A stretch of 64,000 bases of DNA from Caproicibacterium sp. BJN0003. GTDB taxonomy: Bacteria; Bacillota; Clostridia; Oscillospirales; Acutalibacteraceae. The notes beneath the pieces are model-generated. The model searched no databases. It worked only from the letters and a program-made list of their open reading frames with translations, and was not told where the DNA came from. A program made the translations under genes and the position numbers. Below are positions 8,672 through 18,757 of the stretch, in pieces. Positions within the stretch are counted from its first letter, which is position 1; each line of letters starts with the position of its first letter. The stretch covers positions 310,001 through 374,000 of the forward strand of contig NZ_CP111108.1 in assembly GCF_026314295.1 (NCBI RefSeq), written 5' to 3'.

Positions 8672-10062
8672 GTAATCTGCAAATTAAGCATATGGACCGA
8701 CGCAATCTGGTCATCGGAATTTCTCTTGTTCTGTTGAGTCTTCTAATGCCGAATCTGGTAAATGTGCAAAACTTTCAGATTTACGAAATTCTGTACCAAT
8801 CCATTGCTACTCAGGAGCGGGTTTATATCATTTATGCGGCGCTCAAACTGGTAGCTTTAAATGCGATCCGCTGTATTCCGCATTATGTGGGTGCTTTTTT
8901 CATTGGCGAGGCCATCGAGATGAGCTACAAAGGAAAGCCTGTTGCTTTTTTGCGGGCACTTCTGATTTGTACCATTATTCCCATCGTCTATTTTTTAATT
9001 GGACAAATTTATCATATTCGATATGACTTTGGTGGACCGGCTTTAATGCTAATTGCCATGCTCGTCATGCTGGAAAAGATCAATTTTAACCTCGTGAATC
9101 TCTCCAAAAAGACGCTAATGGTAATCCTGATGATTATATCTTTACAGTTCCTGGATGTAATGCCGGATTTGGATGAATTGCCCTTTGGCCGCGGAGAAAC
9201 TTCTACGGATATCAAGGTTATTTCTCATTTTATGGGGGCAGACACCTATTTGCAGTTTGCCGCAACCCTGCTGTTTTTTCTGCTCTTTGCCGGGTCTATT
9301 CTGATGTGCAAGTTGATTCTGGATGAAAATAACCTGCGCCAAATGAATGAGATTAAAGAACAAAATGAGAAAATGCACACAAAGCAGAGACTGCAGGCTA
9401 TGGAAGAACGTACTCAGCAGGAGCTGCGCCATTTGGTCCATGACCTTAAAACACCGCTGACTAGTGCGCAGGCTTTGGTGAGTGTAGTAAAGTTAAGCTG
9501 TCCGCAAAATAACCGAGAGTTGGAATATCTAACTCGGGTGGAAGATTCTATGGATCACATGAGTTCCATGATTTCGGAAGTGCTGTATGAAAACCGACGA
9601 TCTGTGGTGACGACTGAACATATCATACGAGCACTTTTGGCACAAATTTCAAACGCGGAGTATGCAACGCTAGTACATACTCGTAATTCGATACCTGAAA
9701 TTAAGGTCGAAGTCAACGAGATTCGATTTCTGCGGGCGCTAATTAACCTAATAGAAAATTCATACTATGCATTAGAGCCTGGCCGAGAAGGAGATATCTG
9801 TGTTTTAGTAACGCTGGATGCTGAAAGCCCTAATGGGGACGTATGCTTTCAAGTGAAAGATAACGGAAAGGGGATCCCGGCAGAAATTTTAAATTCCATC
9901 TGGGAAGACGGCTTCTCCACACGAAACTCCCATGGCTTGGGCTTGAGCTTTGTGCATCAAGTGGTAGAACAGAATCATGGAACCATTGAAATGGCCAGTG
10001 AAGTGGGAAAGGGATCCATTGCGACCATTCGAATTCCAGAAAGTGAGGAGAATTATGCATAA
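8668..10062 (+). CDS. sensor histidine kinase of the pgs operon
   Basis: Start ATG 8668 (GGGAGG upstream) overlaps the pgsW-like stop. The 464-residue kinase has about six hydrophobic segments in residues 13-215 with no large extracytoplasmic domain. A coiled-coil linker (about 220-250) leads to the H-box ELRHLVHDLKTPLT with His258. The ATPase domain shows NLIENSYYAL (N box), DNGKGIPAEI (G1) and HGLGLSFVHQVV (G2). It overlaps its partner regulator by eight bases. Co-transcription with pgsBC suggests it senses the polymer, its breakdown products or the envelope state. The ligand is unknown. Confidence 0.93.
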   Translation: MSNLQIKHMDRRNLVIGISLVLLSLLMPNLVNVQNFQIYEILYQSIATQERVYIIYAALKLVALNAIRCIPHYVGAFFIGEAIEMSYKGKPVAFLRALLICTIIPIVYFLIGQIYHIRYDFGGPALMLIAMLVMLEKINFNLVNLSKKTLMVILMIISLQFLDVMPDLDELPFGRGETSTDIKVISHFMGADTYLQFAATLLFFLLFAGSILMCKLILDENNLRQMNEIKEQNEKMHTKQRLQAMEERTQQELRHLVHDLKTPLTSAQALVSVVKLSCPQNNRELEYLTRVEDSMDHMSSMISEVLYENRRSVVTTEHIIRALLAQISNAEYATLVHTRNSIPEIKVEVNEIRFLRALINLIENSYYALEPGREGDICVLVTLDAESPNGDVCFQVKDNGKGIPAEILNSIWEDGFSTRNSHGLGLSFVHQVVEQNHGTIEMASEVGKGSIATIRIPESEENYA

Positions 10063-10726
10063 TCCAATCAGAATCCTATCCATCGATGATGAGCCGGATA
10101 TCCGCTATGCTCTAAAGGCAATTTTTGACTTTGAGGGTTGGAGTGCCTTGATGGCACCGGATGTTCCAGTGGGGCTGAAACTGTTTCGGCAGTATCAGCC
10201 AGACCTCGTTTTAATAGATTATCATCTGCCTAATGTCAACGGGATTGAAGGAGTACGCCGCTTGCGGAATCTTTCTTCTACAGTGCCGATCTTGGTTTTC
10301 ACCATCGATGAGAGCCAAGAGGTGGCTAACCGCTTTTTGGAGGCGGGAGCCACGGACTTTGCTCTTAAACCTATTAAGGCTCCGGATTTAATCTCCCGCA
10401 TCCATCTGCATATTCGCTTGTTGGAAAGTGAAAGAGCGCCAGACACTTTAGAAAATTTGCCTCTCGCCAAAGGGATCGGACTCCCCACTCTCCACCGGAT
10501 TATGGAATTTTTTCAAGGACAGAAAATGTTTCTTACCGTGAATCAAGTTGCGGATAGCACGGGTTTTGCTTACCAGACCACCTACCGCTATTTACAGTAC
10601 ATGGTATCTGTTGGTCTAGCAGAGATCTGCAACACCTACGGAAAAATAGGCCGGCCGAAGCAAGGTTACCGGTTAAAGAGTCAAGCCCATAGAGAAAATC
10701 ATTTGCAACATGCGTCAGAATGCTGA
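10055..10726 (+). CDS. response regulator with C-terminal helix-turn-helix
   Basis: ATG 10055 follows GTGAGGAG within the end of the kinase gene. The 223-residue protein has a receiver domain (Asp11/Asp12, phosphoacceptor Asp55 in LIDYHLP, Thr83, Lys105). The output domain, about residues 145-210, contains LTVNQVADSTGFAYQTTYRYLQ, split here only by function: a recognition-helix region followed by a wing-like GKIGRPKQGY. The layout resembles CitB/DcuR-type regulators of carboxylate use rather than OmpR. It most likely controls the pgs operon and perhaps the permease group. It ends the operon; a terminator follows about 100 bases downstream. Confidence 0.9.
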   Translation: MHNPIRILSIDDEPDIRYALKAIFDFEGWSALMAPDVPVGLKLFRQYQPDLVLIDYHLPNVNGIEGVRRLRNLSSTVPILVFTIDESQEVANRFLEAGATDFALKPIKAPDLISRIHLHIRLLESERAPDTLENLPLAKGIGLPTLHRIMEFFQGQKMFLTVNQVADSTGFAYQTTYRYLQYMVSVGLAEICNTYGKIGRPKQGYRLKSQAHRENHLQHASEC

Positions 10727-10827
10727 TACGCTGGCAATGCTATTTTTAAATAAAACAGATGCTGGTGTTTTATGGAGTGATATAAAAACTGTCATCATAG
10801 AAACATTGGATTTTGTCGAATATTAAG

Positions 10828-10870
10828 AAAAGCGCATTAGGAAGAAATTTATCTTCTTGATGCGCTTTTT
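10828..10870 (+). terminator. intrinsic terminator of the pgs operon
   Basis: AAAAGCGCAT and ATGCGCTTTT form the outer stem, with inner GAAGA/TCTTC pairing, and a T-run follows. Symmetry of the A and T runs could let it work in both directions. Confidence 0.88.
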
Positions 10871-11074
10871 AGGCTTAGAAAACCGTAAAAGTTTTACTCA
10901 AAGCAGACCAATTTGGACAAGGTTTTTAATTCTGCTCTGTTATTCTTAAAACGCACGCGAAAAATCCGAAAAGTTTTTTATTTTTTTACAGACTAAAAAA
11001 GGAATGATATTTATCAATATAACTAAAAAATTAAAAAATAAGTCCCCTTAAAGTCTAGAAGTCTTACAAAATGC

Positions 11075-11102
11075 TTGAATTTTTTGGGATATGTGATATG
11101 AT
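11075..11102 (+). promoter_or_regulatory. probable glg operon promoter
   Basis: TTGAAT (11075-11080), 16-base spacer, TATGAT (11097-11102). The predicted start site is about 40 bases before the glgB ATG. Confidence 0.65.
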
Positions 11103-11151
11103 GAGACTATAAATAATACCTAATAAAAAGGTGGAAAAGAGGTCCGTTAAT

Positions 11152-13173
11152 ATGCAAAAAAGCAAAAAAGAAAATGATTTGCCTTTGTATCTTTTTCACC
11201 AAGGCACGAATTGCCGTACATATCAGTATCTAGGTGTTCATAAAAAGCTAGAATTGGGAAAAGAAGTAATGCAGTGCCGCGCATGGGCGCCAAATGCAAA
11301 AGCAGTTTCTATGGTAGGCGATTTTAATAACTGGGATCCTCTGGCAGCGCCGATGGAAAAGATTAGTGATGGAGTTTGGGAGTGTACGCTTCCGTTTGTC
11401 TTACAAAAGTATGAACGATATAAATTTTGTGTGACAACGGACGAGGGAGAAGAGCTTTATAAGATCGATCCCTACGCATTCCATTTTGAAACCCGTCCCG
11501 GCACAGCCTGCCGCTATTATGAGATTTCTGGATATCAATGGCATGATGACGACTGGCAGAAACAAAAGTTCCGTCATCCGCATGATACGGCTCCCGTTAA
11601 TATTTATGAGGTACATCTCGGTTCATGGCGGCGCTATCCGGATGGAAATCCATTCAGTTACGAAAAACTTTCGGAAGAATTGATTCCCTATGTCAAAAAG
11701 ATGGGCTATACGCATATCGAAGTGATGCCTGTAACAGAATATCCATTTGATGGTTCGTGGGGATATCAGGTAACTGGATATTTTGCACCGACTTCCCGAT
11801 ACGGAACGCCGCATCAGTTTATGAAATTGATAGACGATTGCCATAGAGCTGGAATCGGTGTCATTATGGATTGGGTTCCGGCACATTTTCCAAAGGATAT
11901 GGCAGGACTTGCTCGTTATGATGGTACGCCCTGCTATGAGTATAGCGACCCAAGAAAAGGAGAACATAAGGATTGGGGCACACTGGTCTTTGATTATGGC
12001 CGCAGTGAGGTTATGAGCTTTTTGATTTCCAGCGCGGTATTCTGGCTGACAGAGTATCATATCGATGGAATTCGAGTGGATGCAGTTGCTTCGATGCTGT
12101 ATCTGGATTATAGCCGAAAAGAGGGAGAATGGCTTCCGAATAAGGATGGCGGAAGAGAAAATCTGGAAGCGGTCGCTTTTTTGCAGCGGCTGAATCAAAC
12201 GGTTTTCAGAGAATGTCCGCAGGCGATGATGATTGCAGAAGAATCAACAGCATGGCCGCTTGTGAGCAAACCTTCCGAAGTGGGCGGTCTGGGATTTAAT
12301 TACAAGTGGAACATGGGCTGGATGAATGATATGCTGCGCTATATTTCGCTTGATCCCATCTATCGAAAGTTTAACCATGACAGTCTGACGTTTTCATTTT
12401 TCTATGCATTTTCGGAAAACTATATTTTGCCGATTTCTCATGATGAGGTCGTCCATGGAAAATGTTCTTTGATCAATAAGATGCCTGGAGACCGACAACA
12501 GAAATTTGCAGGAGTGCGGGCATTTATGGCTTATATGATGGCGCATCCAGGCAAAAAGCTCAGTTTTATGGGGAATGAATTCGGCCAGTTTGTCGAATGG
12601 AATTACGAAAAGGAGCTGGACTGGGGACTCCTGGAAAATCCGGAACACCAGCAACTGCACCGCTTTTCTCGGGAACTCAACTTGTTTTATCAGGAAATGT
12701 CGCCCCTTTGGGAGATTGATTTCAGTTGGGATGGATTTTCATGGATCAGCAATGATGATTACACCCAGAGCGTGATTGCTTTTCAGCGTTTTGACAAGAA
12801 GAAGAAAAATTTGATCGTCGTTTGTAATTTCCTTCCGGTAGATCATCCGGATTATAGGATTGGGGTTCCCGAAAGTGGGATCTATGAGGAAATCTTTTCG
12901 ACAGACCGCACAGAATACGGCGGCAGCGGCGTGACAAACGGCAGCGGAATCAGAAGCAGCAAGAAATTTCCGATGCATCATCAGGAGCAATCAATTTCAC
13001 TTCATTTGGCGCCGTATGCGGTAATCTATCTAAAACTCAAACGCCACAGTCCTCAAAAGAGAATGCCAACTTTAAAAAAAGGAAAAAAGCAGAAATTGCA
13101 AAATTTAAAAAAGTCAAGTAAAACAACTTCCCAAAAAAGTGCTGCACGGTTGCATAGCAGTAAAGAGGTTTGA
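11152..13173 (+). CDS. glgB: 1,4-alpha-glucan branching enzyme
   Basis: GlgB makes alpha-1,6 branches in glycogen. The ATG at 11152 has AAGAGGT eight bases upstream, better than an in-frame GTG at 11131. The 673-residue protein has an N-terminal CBM48 ([20 protein letters not shown]) and a GH13 barrel. The catalytic motifs are [10 protein letters not shown] (Asp nucleophile, about residue 310), [10 protein letters not shown] (Glu, about 362) and ISHDEVVHG. An all-beta domain follows. The last 45 or so residues form a Lys/Ser-rich tail ([19 protein letters not shown] and onward) not needed for the fold. It is the first of four glycogen genes; glgC starts 17 bases later. Confidence 0.96.
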   Translation: MQKSKKENDLPLYLFHQGTNCRTYQYLGVHKKLELGKEVMQCRAWAPNAKAVSMVGDFNNWDPLAAPMEKISDGVWECTLPFVLQKYERYKFCVTTDEGEELYKIDPYAFHFETRPGTACRYYEISGYQWHDDDWQKQKFRHPHDTAPVNIYEVHLGSWRRYPDGNPFSYEKLSEELIPYVKKMGYTHIEVMPVTEYPFDGSWGYQVTGYFAPTSRYGTPHQFMKLIDDCHRAGIGVIMDWVPAHFPKDMAGLARYDGTPCYEYSDPRKGEHKDWGTLVFDYGRSEVMSFLISSAVFWLTEYHIDGIRVDAVASMLYLDYSRKEGEWLPNKDGGRENLEAVAFLQRLNQTVFRECPQAMMIAEESTAWPLVSKPSEVGGLGFNYKWNMGWMNDMLRYISLDPIYRKFNHDSLTFSFFYAFSENYILPISHDEVVHGKCSLINKMPGDRQQKFAGVRAFMAYMMAHPGKKLSFMGNEFGQFVEWNYEKELDWGLLENPEHQQLHRFSRELNLFYQEMSPLWEIDFSWDGFSWISNDDYTQSVIAFQRFDKKKKNLIVVCNFLPVDHPDYRIGVPESGIYEEIFSTDRTEYGGSGVTNGSGIRSSKKFPMHHQEQSISLHLAPYAVIYLKLKRHSPQKRMPTLKKGKKQKLQNLKKSSKTTSQKSAARLHSSKEV

Positions 13174-13190
13174 TAGAAGGAGGAATTAAC

Positions 13191-14414
13191 ATGTTACCTA
13201 AACAAGAAGTCGTGGCAATGCTTTTGGCAGGAGGTCAGGGAAGCCGCCTTGGTGTTTTGACCAAAAAGCTGGCAAAACCGGCGATTCCCTATGGAGGAAA
13301 ATATCGGATTATTGATTTTCCTCTCTCCAACTGCGTCAATTCAGGAATCGAAACAGTCGGCGTGTTGACTCAGTATCAGCCGCTGATTTTAAATGAATAT
13401 GTAGGCTCCGGTCAGCCATGGGATCTCGATCGTATGAATGCCGGGGTTACGGTGCTTCCCCCGTATCAGCGCAGTAAGAAGTCGGATTGGTACAAGGGTA
13501 CTGCCAATGCGATTTATCAGAATATTCCGTATATTGAACGGTATAATCCGGATTATGTTCTGGTCCTTTCCGGCGACCATATTTATAAAATGGATTATTC
13601 GAAAATGATTGCGTATCATAAAAAGATGGAAGCGGCATGTACAATTGCTGCTCTCGAAGTCCCAATGGAAGAGGCTTCTCGCTTTGGAATTCTCAATACC
13701 AATGAGGATGGTGTAATCGAAGAATTCGATGAAAAACCAAAAGAGCCAAAGAGTAATCAAGCTAGTATGGGCATTTATGTGTTTACTTGGAGCAAACTGC
13801 GGCAGTATTTGGAAGAGGATGAAGCGAATCCTAAGAGCAGCAATGATTTCGGACATGATGTACTGCCGGCGATGCTGAGTGCCGGCGAAAAAATGGTTGC
13901 ATATCACTTTGAAGGATATTGGAAAGATGTTGGCACCATCGAAAGTCTCTGGGAGTCTAATATGGATCTGCTCAATCCTAAAATGCAGATGGATCTTGCA
14001 CAAGAGGACTGGAAAATTTATTCCCGAAATCCCGTAATGCCGCCGCATTATATCGCAAGGGGTGCAAGAGTGCAGAATTCTATTGTTGCAGAAGGCGGCA
14101 ATGTTTATGGCACCGTTGATTTCTCAGTGCTGTTTTCCGGCGTTTATATTGCGCCGGGAGCGGTTGTGCGGGACTCCATCATTATGCCTGGGACTCGTGT
14201 TGAAGAGAATGCGGTGGTTCAGTATGCGATCGTTTCAGAAAACTCTGTAATCGGGAAAGGCTCTGTTGTTGGAGAACGGCCGGAAGATATGAAAGATAAA
14301 TCGGCGTGGGGTGTCGCAGTTGTCGGGGATAACTGTACGCTTGCTCCTAATTCGGTCATTCCTCCCAAAGCAATGGTGGATTCGGAAACTTTGGAAGAGG
14401 TGGAGACAAAATGA
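13191..14414 (+). CDS. glgC: glucose-1-phosphate adenylyltransferase, catalytic subunit
   Basis: GlgC makes ADP-glucose from ATP and glucose-1-phosphate, the committed step of glycogen synthesis. ATG 13191 follows GAAGGAGG. The 407-residue protein keeps the pyrophosphorylase signature [13 protein letters not shown] with the following Lys, the [11 protein letters not shown] segment and the DHIYKMDY metal/nucleotide region. A C-terminal left-handed beta-helix has hexapeptide repeats ([23 protein letters not shown]). It overlaps glgD by ATGA, in keeping with an obligate GlgC-GlgD heteromer as in Bacillus-type systems. Confidence 0.96.
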   Translation: MLPKQEVVAMLLAGGQGSRLGVLTKKLAKPAIPYGGKYRIIDFPLSNCVNSGIETVGVLTQYQPLILNEYVGSGQPWDLDRMNAGVTVLPPYQRSKKSDWYKGTANAIYQNIPYIERYNPDYVLVLSGDHIYKMDYSKMIAYHKKMEAACTIAALEVPMEEASRFGILNTNEDGVIEEFDEKPKEPKSNQASMGIYVFTWSKLRQYLEEDEANPKSSNDFGHDVLPAMLSAGEKMVAYHFEGYWKDVGTIESLWESNMDLLNPKMQMDLAQEDWKIYSRNPVMPPHYIARGARVQNSIVAEGGNVYGTVDFSVLFSGVYIAPGAVVRDSIIMPGTRVEENAVVQYAIVSENSVIGKGSVVGERPEDMKDKSAWGVAVVGDNCTLAPNSVIPPKAMVDSETLEEVETK

Positions 14415-15529
14415 ATGGGAATAATGTATTGGGAATTATTTTCTCCAACGTTCATGAGGAAAAACTGAGAGAGCTGACAGAGATCCGTACGATGGGCAGT
14501 GTCCCTTTTGGCGGCAGGTATCGTCTGATCGATTTTGGACTTTCAAATATGGTGAACTCTGGGATCAATAAAGTCGGTGTTATCACGAAGGCAAACTATC
14601 AGTCTTTAATGGACCATCTTGGCTCTGGAAAAGCATGGGACCTTTCCAGAAAACGCGAGGGATTGTTTCTTCTACCGCCGTTTTCTGCAAATTCTTCTCA
14701 ATATTCCAGCAGCCGGGTAGAAGCACTTTCTTCCATTCGCCGTTTCCTTCAAAATTCCAAAGAAGAATATGTGGCGTTGATGGATGCGGATTTTGTCTGT
14801 AATATTAAATTTTCCGATGTGATGGCATCCCATCTTGACAAAGAGGCCGATATGACGATCGTTTATCGTTACGGTGAAGTCCCCAGCGGATTGCCGGCGC
14901 CGTTGGTTTGCGATGTGGACCCGGATGGGGTAATTCAGGACGTATTGGTGGATCCAAAATTGCAGGGAGCCTGCAATTATGCGATTGGCCTGACCATTCT
15001 TCGCCGGGAGCTTTTGATGGAACTGGTAGATGACTGTGTCAGCCGCAACCTTTATGATTTTAAACGTGATTTTATTCAGCGCAATGTACGCCGCCTTCGA
15101 GTCTGTGGATATGCGTTTACCGGATATATTCGTCATCTTTGCAGTATCAATGAATATTTCGAAGCAAGTATGTCGCTGATGCAGCCGGCAGTTCGTGCTG
15201 AACTTTTTAATGCGGAGCGCCCGATTTATACAAAGGTGCGGGATGATATGCCTGCACGGTATGGCCTGGAGTGTTCCGTGCAGAACAGTATTGTAGCAGA
15301 TGGCTGTGTAATTGAAGGAGAAGTTGAAAATTGTATTCTGTTCCGCGGAGTCCATGTAGGGAAAGGCAGCCAGATACATAATTGCGTAATTATGCAGGAT
15401 ACAAAAATCGGACCTAATTGCCAGTTAAATTATGTGATTACCGATAAAGATGTTGTCCTAAAAAATGATCGCTCTTTACAGGGCTATCAGTCTTATCCGA
15501 TCTTTATCAGTAAGGGCAGCATTGTCTAA
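14411..15529 (+). CDS. glgD: glucose-1-phosphate adenylyltransferase, regulatory subunit GlgD
   Basis: The 372-residue GlgC paralogue aligns with GlgC through [20 protein letters not shown] and the C-terminal hexapeptide repeats. It lacks the N-terminal GGxGxRL pyrophosphorylase signature, having [15 protein letters not shown] instead. GlgD proteins are regulatory or stimulatory partners of GlgC in Firmicutes. Start ATG overlaps the glgC stop, which favours coupled synthesis at equal ratio. This matches the family and no oddity beyond the expected loss of the signature is seen. Confidence 0.94.
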   Translation: MNGNNVLGIIFSNVHEEKLRELTEIRTMGSVPFGGRYRLIDFGLSNMVNSGINKVGVITKANYQSLMDHLGSGKAWDLSRKREGLFLLPPFSANSSQYSSSRVEALSSIRRFLQNSKEEYVALMDADFVCNIKFSDVMASHLDKEADMTIVYRYGEVPSGLPAPLVCDVDPDGVIQDVLVDPKLQGACNYAIGLTILRRELLMELVDDCVSRNLYDFKRDFIQRNVRRLRVCGYAFTGYIRHLCSINEYFEASMSLMQPAVRAELFNAERPIYTKVRDDMPARYGLECSVQNSIVADGCVIEGEVENCILFRGVHVGKGSQIHNCVIMQDTKIGPNCQLNYVITDKDVVLKNDRSLQGYQSYPIFISKGSIV

Positions 15530-15603
15530 CCACTTTTATCTTTTCGTGATACAAAAAGCGCTGAAAAGTTCCCTCAAAAGGACAGAAGGAGGTTCTTTAG
15601 AAG

Positions 15604-17031
15604 ATGAAAGTTCTTTATTGCACCAGCGAGGCGAGACCTTTTGCTGCGACCGGAGGGCTTGCGGATGTAGCGGGCTCTTTGCCGCAGGCACTCCGTCAGC
15701 GTTTGGTCGGCTGCCGGGTTGTAATGCCTCTCTATGAGGATATTCCCCAGAATCTGCGCGAAGGAATGCGCTTTCTGACCAGCCTTTCGGTGCCGGTTGC
15801 GTGGCGCCGCCAATATTGCGGTATTTTTGAAGCCCGTTCCGGCGGAGTGATCTATTATTTTATTGATAATCAGTATTATTTTAAGCGTCATGGACTTTAT
15901 GGACATTATGATGACGCAGAACGGTTTGCATTTTTTTCCCGTGCAATTCTTGAAATGCTGCCTTATATTGATTTTAAACCAGACATTATTCATTGCAATG
16001 ATTGGCAGACTTCTATGGTGCCTACTTATTACAGCATTTTCTATGCGAATAATGATTGGTATCGCGGAATTAAAACGGTGATCACCATTCACAATATTCT
16101 TTATCAGGGAAAATACGGAAAAGAATTAGTAGAAGACGTATTAGGAATTCCAAACAGTGATTTTTCCATTCTGGAATATGATGATTGCGTTAATATGCTT
16201 AAAAGTGCGATCGAAACGGCCAACCGTGTGACGACAGTCAGCCCGACCTATGCGCAGGAGATTTTAGACCCATGGTTTTCCAGTGGACTCGATGCGATTT
16301 TGCGGGAGCGGCAGTGGAAGCTTTCCGGGATTTTAAATGGAATTGATACAAACTCCTATAATCCTGCGACTGACCCCAATATTTATCAGAATTATACGGT
16401 GGACGATATCTCTAAAAAAGCAGAGAATAAGCGTGCTCTGCAGGAACGTTTAGGACTTATGCAGGACCCAAATGTACCGATGATCGGGATGGTTACCCGC
16501 ATGGTGAGCCATAAAGGACTGGATCTTGTAAAAGAAACACTGGATGGGATCATGTGGAAGTCGAATATCCAGTTTGTCATTCTGGGCAGTGGTGATTGGG
16601 AGTATGAAAACTTTTTCCGTGACATGCAGAATAAGTATCCTGGAAGACTCTGTGCCTGTATTGGATTTATTCCGGAACTGTCTCGTAAAGTCTACGCCGG
16701 AGCTGATCTTTTCCTAATGCCCAGTAAAACAGAACCCTGCGGCCTCTCGCAGATGATTGCACTGCGGTATGGGACGATCCCGATTGTCCGTGAAACAGGC
16801 GGGCTCAAAGATTCTGTCCAAGACAGTGGAGATGGCAAAGGCAACGGTTTTACCTTTCAGAATTATCAAAGCGGAGATATGGTCAATGCAATCAACCGCG
16901 CTTTGGAAGGCTATCAGAATCAAGAAGGTTGGCAGCTGCTGGTGGAACGCGCAATGCGCTGTGATATGAGCTGGGGATGTTCTGCAAAAGAATATATCAA
17001 GTTGTATCGCGGAATGCTTCAGGAAAAATAA
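15604..17031 (+). CDS. glgA: glycogen synthase (ADP-glucose, GT5)
   Basis: GlgA extends alpha-1,4-glucan from ADP-glucose. ATG 15604 follows AGAAGGAGG. The 475-residue length is normal. Visible blocks are TSEARPFAATGGLADVAGSLP at the N terminus (described in two parts because the usual Lys of the KxGGL motif is Ala here), HCNDWQT, TIHNILYQG, LNGIDTNSYNP, and the C-terminal PSKTEPCGLSQMIALRYG with ETGGLKDSV. The last two are the donor-binding Glu-containing and glycine loops of GT-B synthases. It closes the glg operon and is followed by a strong terminator. Confidence 0.95.
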   Translation: MKVLYCTSEARPFAATGGLADVAGSLPQALRQRLVGCRVVMPLYEDIPQNLREGMRFLTSLSVPVAWRRQYCGIFEARSGGVIYYFIDNQYYFKRHGLYGHYDDAERFAFFSRAILEMLPYIDFKPDIIHCNDWQTSMVPTYYSIFYANNDWYRGIKTVITIHNILYQGKYGKELVEDVLGIPNSDFSILEYDDCVNMLKSAIETANRVTTVSPTYAQEILDPWFSSGLDAILRERQWKLSGILNGIDTNSYNPATDPNIYQNYTVDDISKKAENKRALQERLGLMQDPNVPMIGMVTRMVSHKGLDLVKETLDGIMWKSNIQFVILGSGDWEYENFFRDMQNKYPGRLCACIGFIPELSRKVYAGADLFLMPSKTEPCGLSQMIALRYGTIPIVRETGGLKDSVQDSGDGKGNGFTFQNYQSGDMVNAINRALEGYQNQEGWQLLVERAMRCDMSWGCSAKEYIKLYRGMLQEK

Positions 17032-17057
17032 TTTTTAAATCTTTATTTTATAAAAGA

Positions 17058-17095
17058 AGTCCGACTTCCCTTTTTTGAGGGTGTCGGACTTTTTA
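17058..17095 (+). terminator. glg operon terminator
   Basis: AGTCCGAC and GTCGGACT arms, with inner CCC/GGG pairing, are followed by TTTTT. It lies between convergent genes. Confidence 0.9.
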
Positions 17096-17119
17096 TGTAT
17101 TCTTGTGCATTTTTATAGA

Positions 17120-17893
17120 TTAATTTTTAGAATTTGTTTCAAAATTATTTTCCTGGTTACGTTGTCGATGAATATCTGCACTTCTCATTCGGATTAAAAG
17201 AGGATCCCATAGCTTTTCGTTAAAAAACTGCAGAAAAGGGCCCATGCAGAAAGCGGTAAAAATAGTACCTATGCCGATGGTGGCACCGAGAAGAAAGCCA
17301 ATCAAAACACAGAAAAAGTCGGTTAAGACTCTCCAAAAACGAAACTGAAGTGGTGTTTTTAATTTTGCAAGGGAGATTGCAACCACGTCGTAGGTAGAGA
17401 CACCTAAATCACTGGTCATGTACATCGAGGCGCAGATGCAAAGAATGATCATTCCGATTAATAGATAGAGAATCCGTGCCATAAAGTCGGGCGTGGGGGT
17501 AATTTGTAACAGCAAGCTTTTAGATAGATCGGCCATAAAACCAATTCCAATGATGTTGATAATCGTGGCAATTCCGATATAATGACGCCCATAAAAAAGC
17601 ATGGCAATCAGCAAAACTAAATTGAGCCATGGATACAGCGTGCCATAGGATACATGAAAGAGGTTAGAGATCCCGGTAGCAAATGCGGTAAAAGGATCGG
17701 TCCCAAAATTTGCTACTTGAAAGAATCCAACAGAAAATCCGCAGACCAAAACACCGATGAGAGTCATCACAAGGCGGCAAATCCATTCATAAGAGCAAAA
17801 TTTATGAAAGATGGACTGGAAAGGGAGACTCATGAAAAAAATCAATCCTTTCACAATACTTTTTAAGAGGTTCTTGGCTTTTGTAAAATCCAT
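17120..17893 (-). CDS. YczE/YitT-type integral membrane protein
   Basis: A 257-residue membrane protein has five hydrophobic segments after a cytoplasmic N-terminal stretch of about 40 residues. FGTDPFTAFATGISN, MTSDLGVSTYDVVAI and LGATIGIGTI are repeats typical of the YczE/YyaS/YitT group, in which a GxDPF/GxSxYD pattern occurs in each half. No transport substrate is established for this group to my knowledge. It is convergent with glgA. It lies downstream of, and in the same direction as, the XRE regulator gene 61 bases away, so the two may be co-transcribed. Confidence 0.8.
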   Translation of the reverse strand: MDFTKAKNLLKSIVKGLIFFMSLPFQSIFHKFCSYEWICRLVMTLIGVLVCGFSVGFFQVANFGTDPFTAFATGISNLFHVSYGTLYPWLNLVLLIAMLFYGRHYIGIATIINIIGIGFMADLSKSLLLQITPTPDFMARILYLLIGMIILCICASMYMTSDLGVSTYDVVAISLAKLKTPLQFRFWRVLTDFFCVLIGFLLGATIGIGTIFTAFCMGPFLQFFNEKLWDPLLIRMRSADIHRQRNQENNFETNSKN

Positions 17894-17954
17894 GAAGAAG
17901 CTTCATTTACAAGAGAAACAAAAACCGTTATAATAATAAAGATATTTTATTTTT

Positions 17955-18638
17955 TTAGGAAAAATGATTTTCTGTTTTTTGAAGTAGGGAAAAAAGAGCC
18001 GGTGCAAGATTCGGATAGGCAGCAGAAAGCTTTTCCGGCGTTAGCTGCGGAAGATGGTCTTTGGAAAGCCCCTTTTTATCTTCGATCGTTTCTCCCAGCG
18101 CAAGGCATTGCGCAGCGTTCAAAGCAAGGACCATAGAGGCTTCTGCTTTTCCGGCTGCTTGATTTTGCGAAATAGTAAACATGGCCTGAGGATTTTTGGG
18201 GTTGCTGGAATATAGAAGCCGAAAAGTACGGTATATGGAGGTTTCCAGATAAGCAGTTACCGAAGAGGTCAGCGGCTCGCAGCTACAGCTTTTTAAAATT
18301 TGATATAAAAGGCTCAGGGAACTTACAAGTAGTTTCCGATCGGGATTGTCATCTGCATCGTCACGTTTTTTGCGTGAATTTGGTTTCGCATCATCCGAAA
18401 GATCAGAAACTTTGATCGTTGCACCATTTTGATGGGGCGATAATCCCAAAAGATAATCGCAGGAAACTTTATAGTATTCGGCGACTTTTACCACGAAATC
18501 CAGTCCGCATTCCCGAATCCCTTTTTCGTAGTGAGAAAGAAGTGCTTGTGAGATCTCCAGCGAGGCTGCAACCTCCTTTTGGCTGAGCCCTCGTTCTTTT
18601 CGCAGAAGAGTTAAAATACGCGGAAAATGATTGTTCAT
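17955..18638 (-). CDS. XRE-family transcriptional regulator
   Basis: The start is ATG 18638, with AGGAGA nine bases upstream; an open extension runs further but has no ribosome site. The 227-residue protein has an N-terminal Cro/C1 helix-turn-helix (LSQKEVAASLEISQALLSHYE) followed by the common CDYLLGLS end of that domain. The remaining 150 residues are an unrecognised mostly helical region. It is divergent from the histidine phosphatase gene. The shared spacer contains the inverted repeat ATAAT-GTAT-ATTAT at 18678-18691, a possible operator. Confidence 0.85.
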   Translation of the reverse strand: MNNHFPRILTLLRKERGLSQKEVAASLEISQALLSHYEKGIRECGLDFVVKVAEYYKVSCDYLLGLSPHQNGATIKVSDLSDDAKPNSRKKRDDADDNPDRKLLVSSLSLLYQILKSCSCEPLTSSVTAYLETSIYRTFRLLYSSNPKNPQAMFTISQNQAAGKAEASMVLALNAAQCLALGETIEDKKGLSKDHLPQLTPEKLSAAYPNLAPALFSLLQKTENHFS

Positions 18639-18757
18639 GGTAAAATCTCCTGTCAGCTTTTGTCGATTATAAATGACATAATGTATATTATATCGTAAGA
18701 ATAACAATGTGTAAACCCACTGTATTTTGTAGTCAAATCACTAAAGGAGCAGAAAGT

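Larger units (their letters stand above)
10727..11151 (+). other. intergenic spacer between the pgs and glg operons
   Basis: This AT-rich spacer holds the pgs terminator at 10828-10870 and the glg promoter at 11075-11102. No supportable small gene was seen on either strand. The A/T-rich stretch 10960-11040 contains homopolymer runs and no clear repeat. Confidence 0.7.

Noticed and set aside
15634-15680. GlgA motif change as a sign of an inactive enzyme
   Set aside because: All other donor and acceptor motifs are intact and similar forms are remembered from other Clostridia, so inactivity is not claimed.
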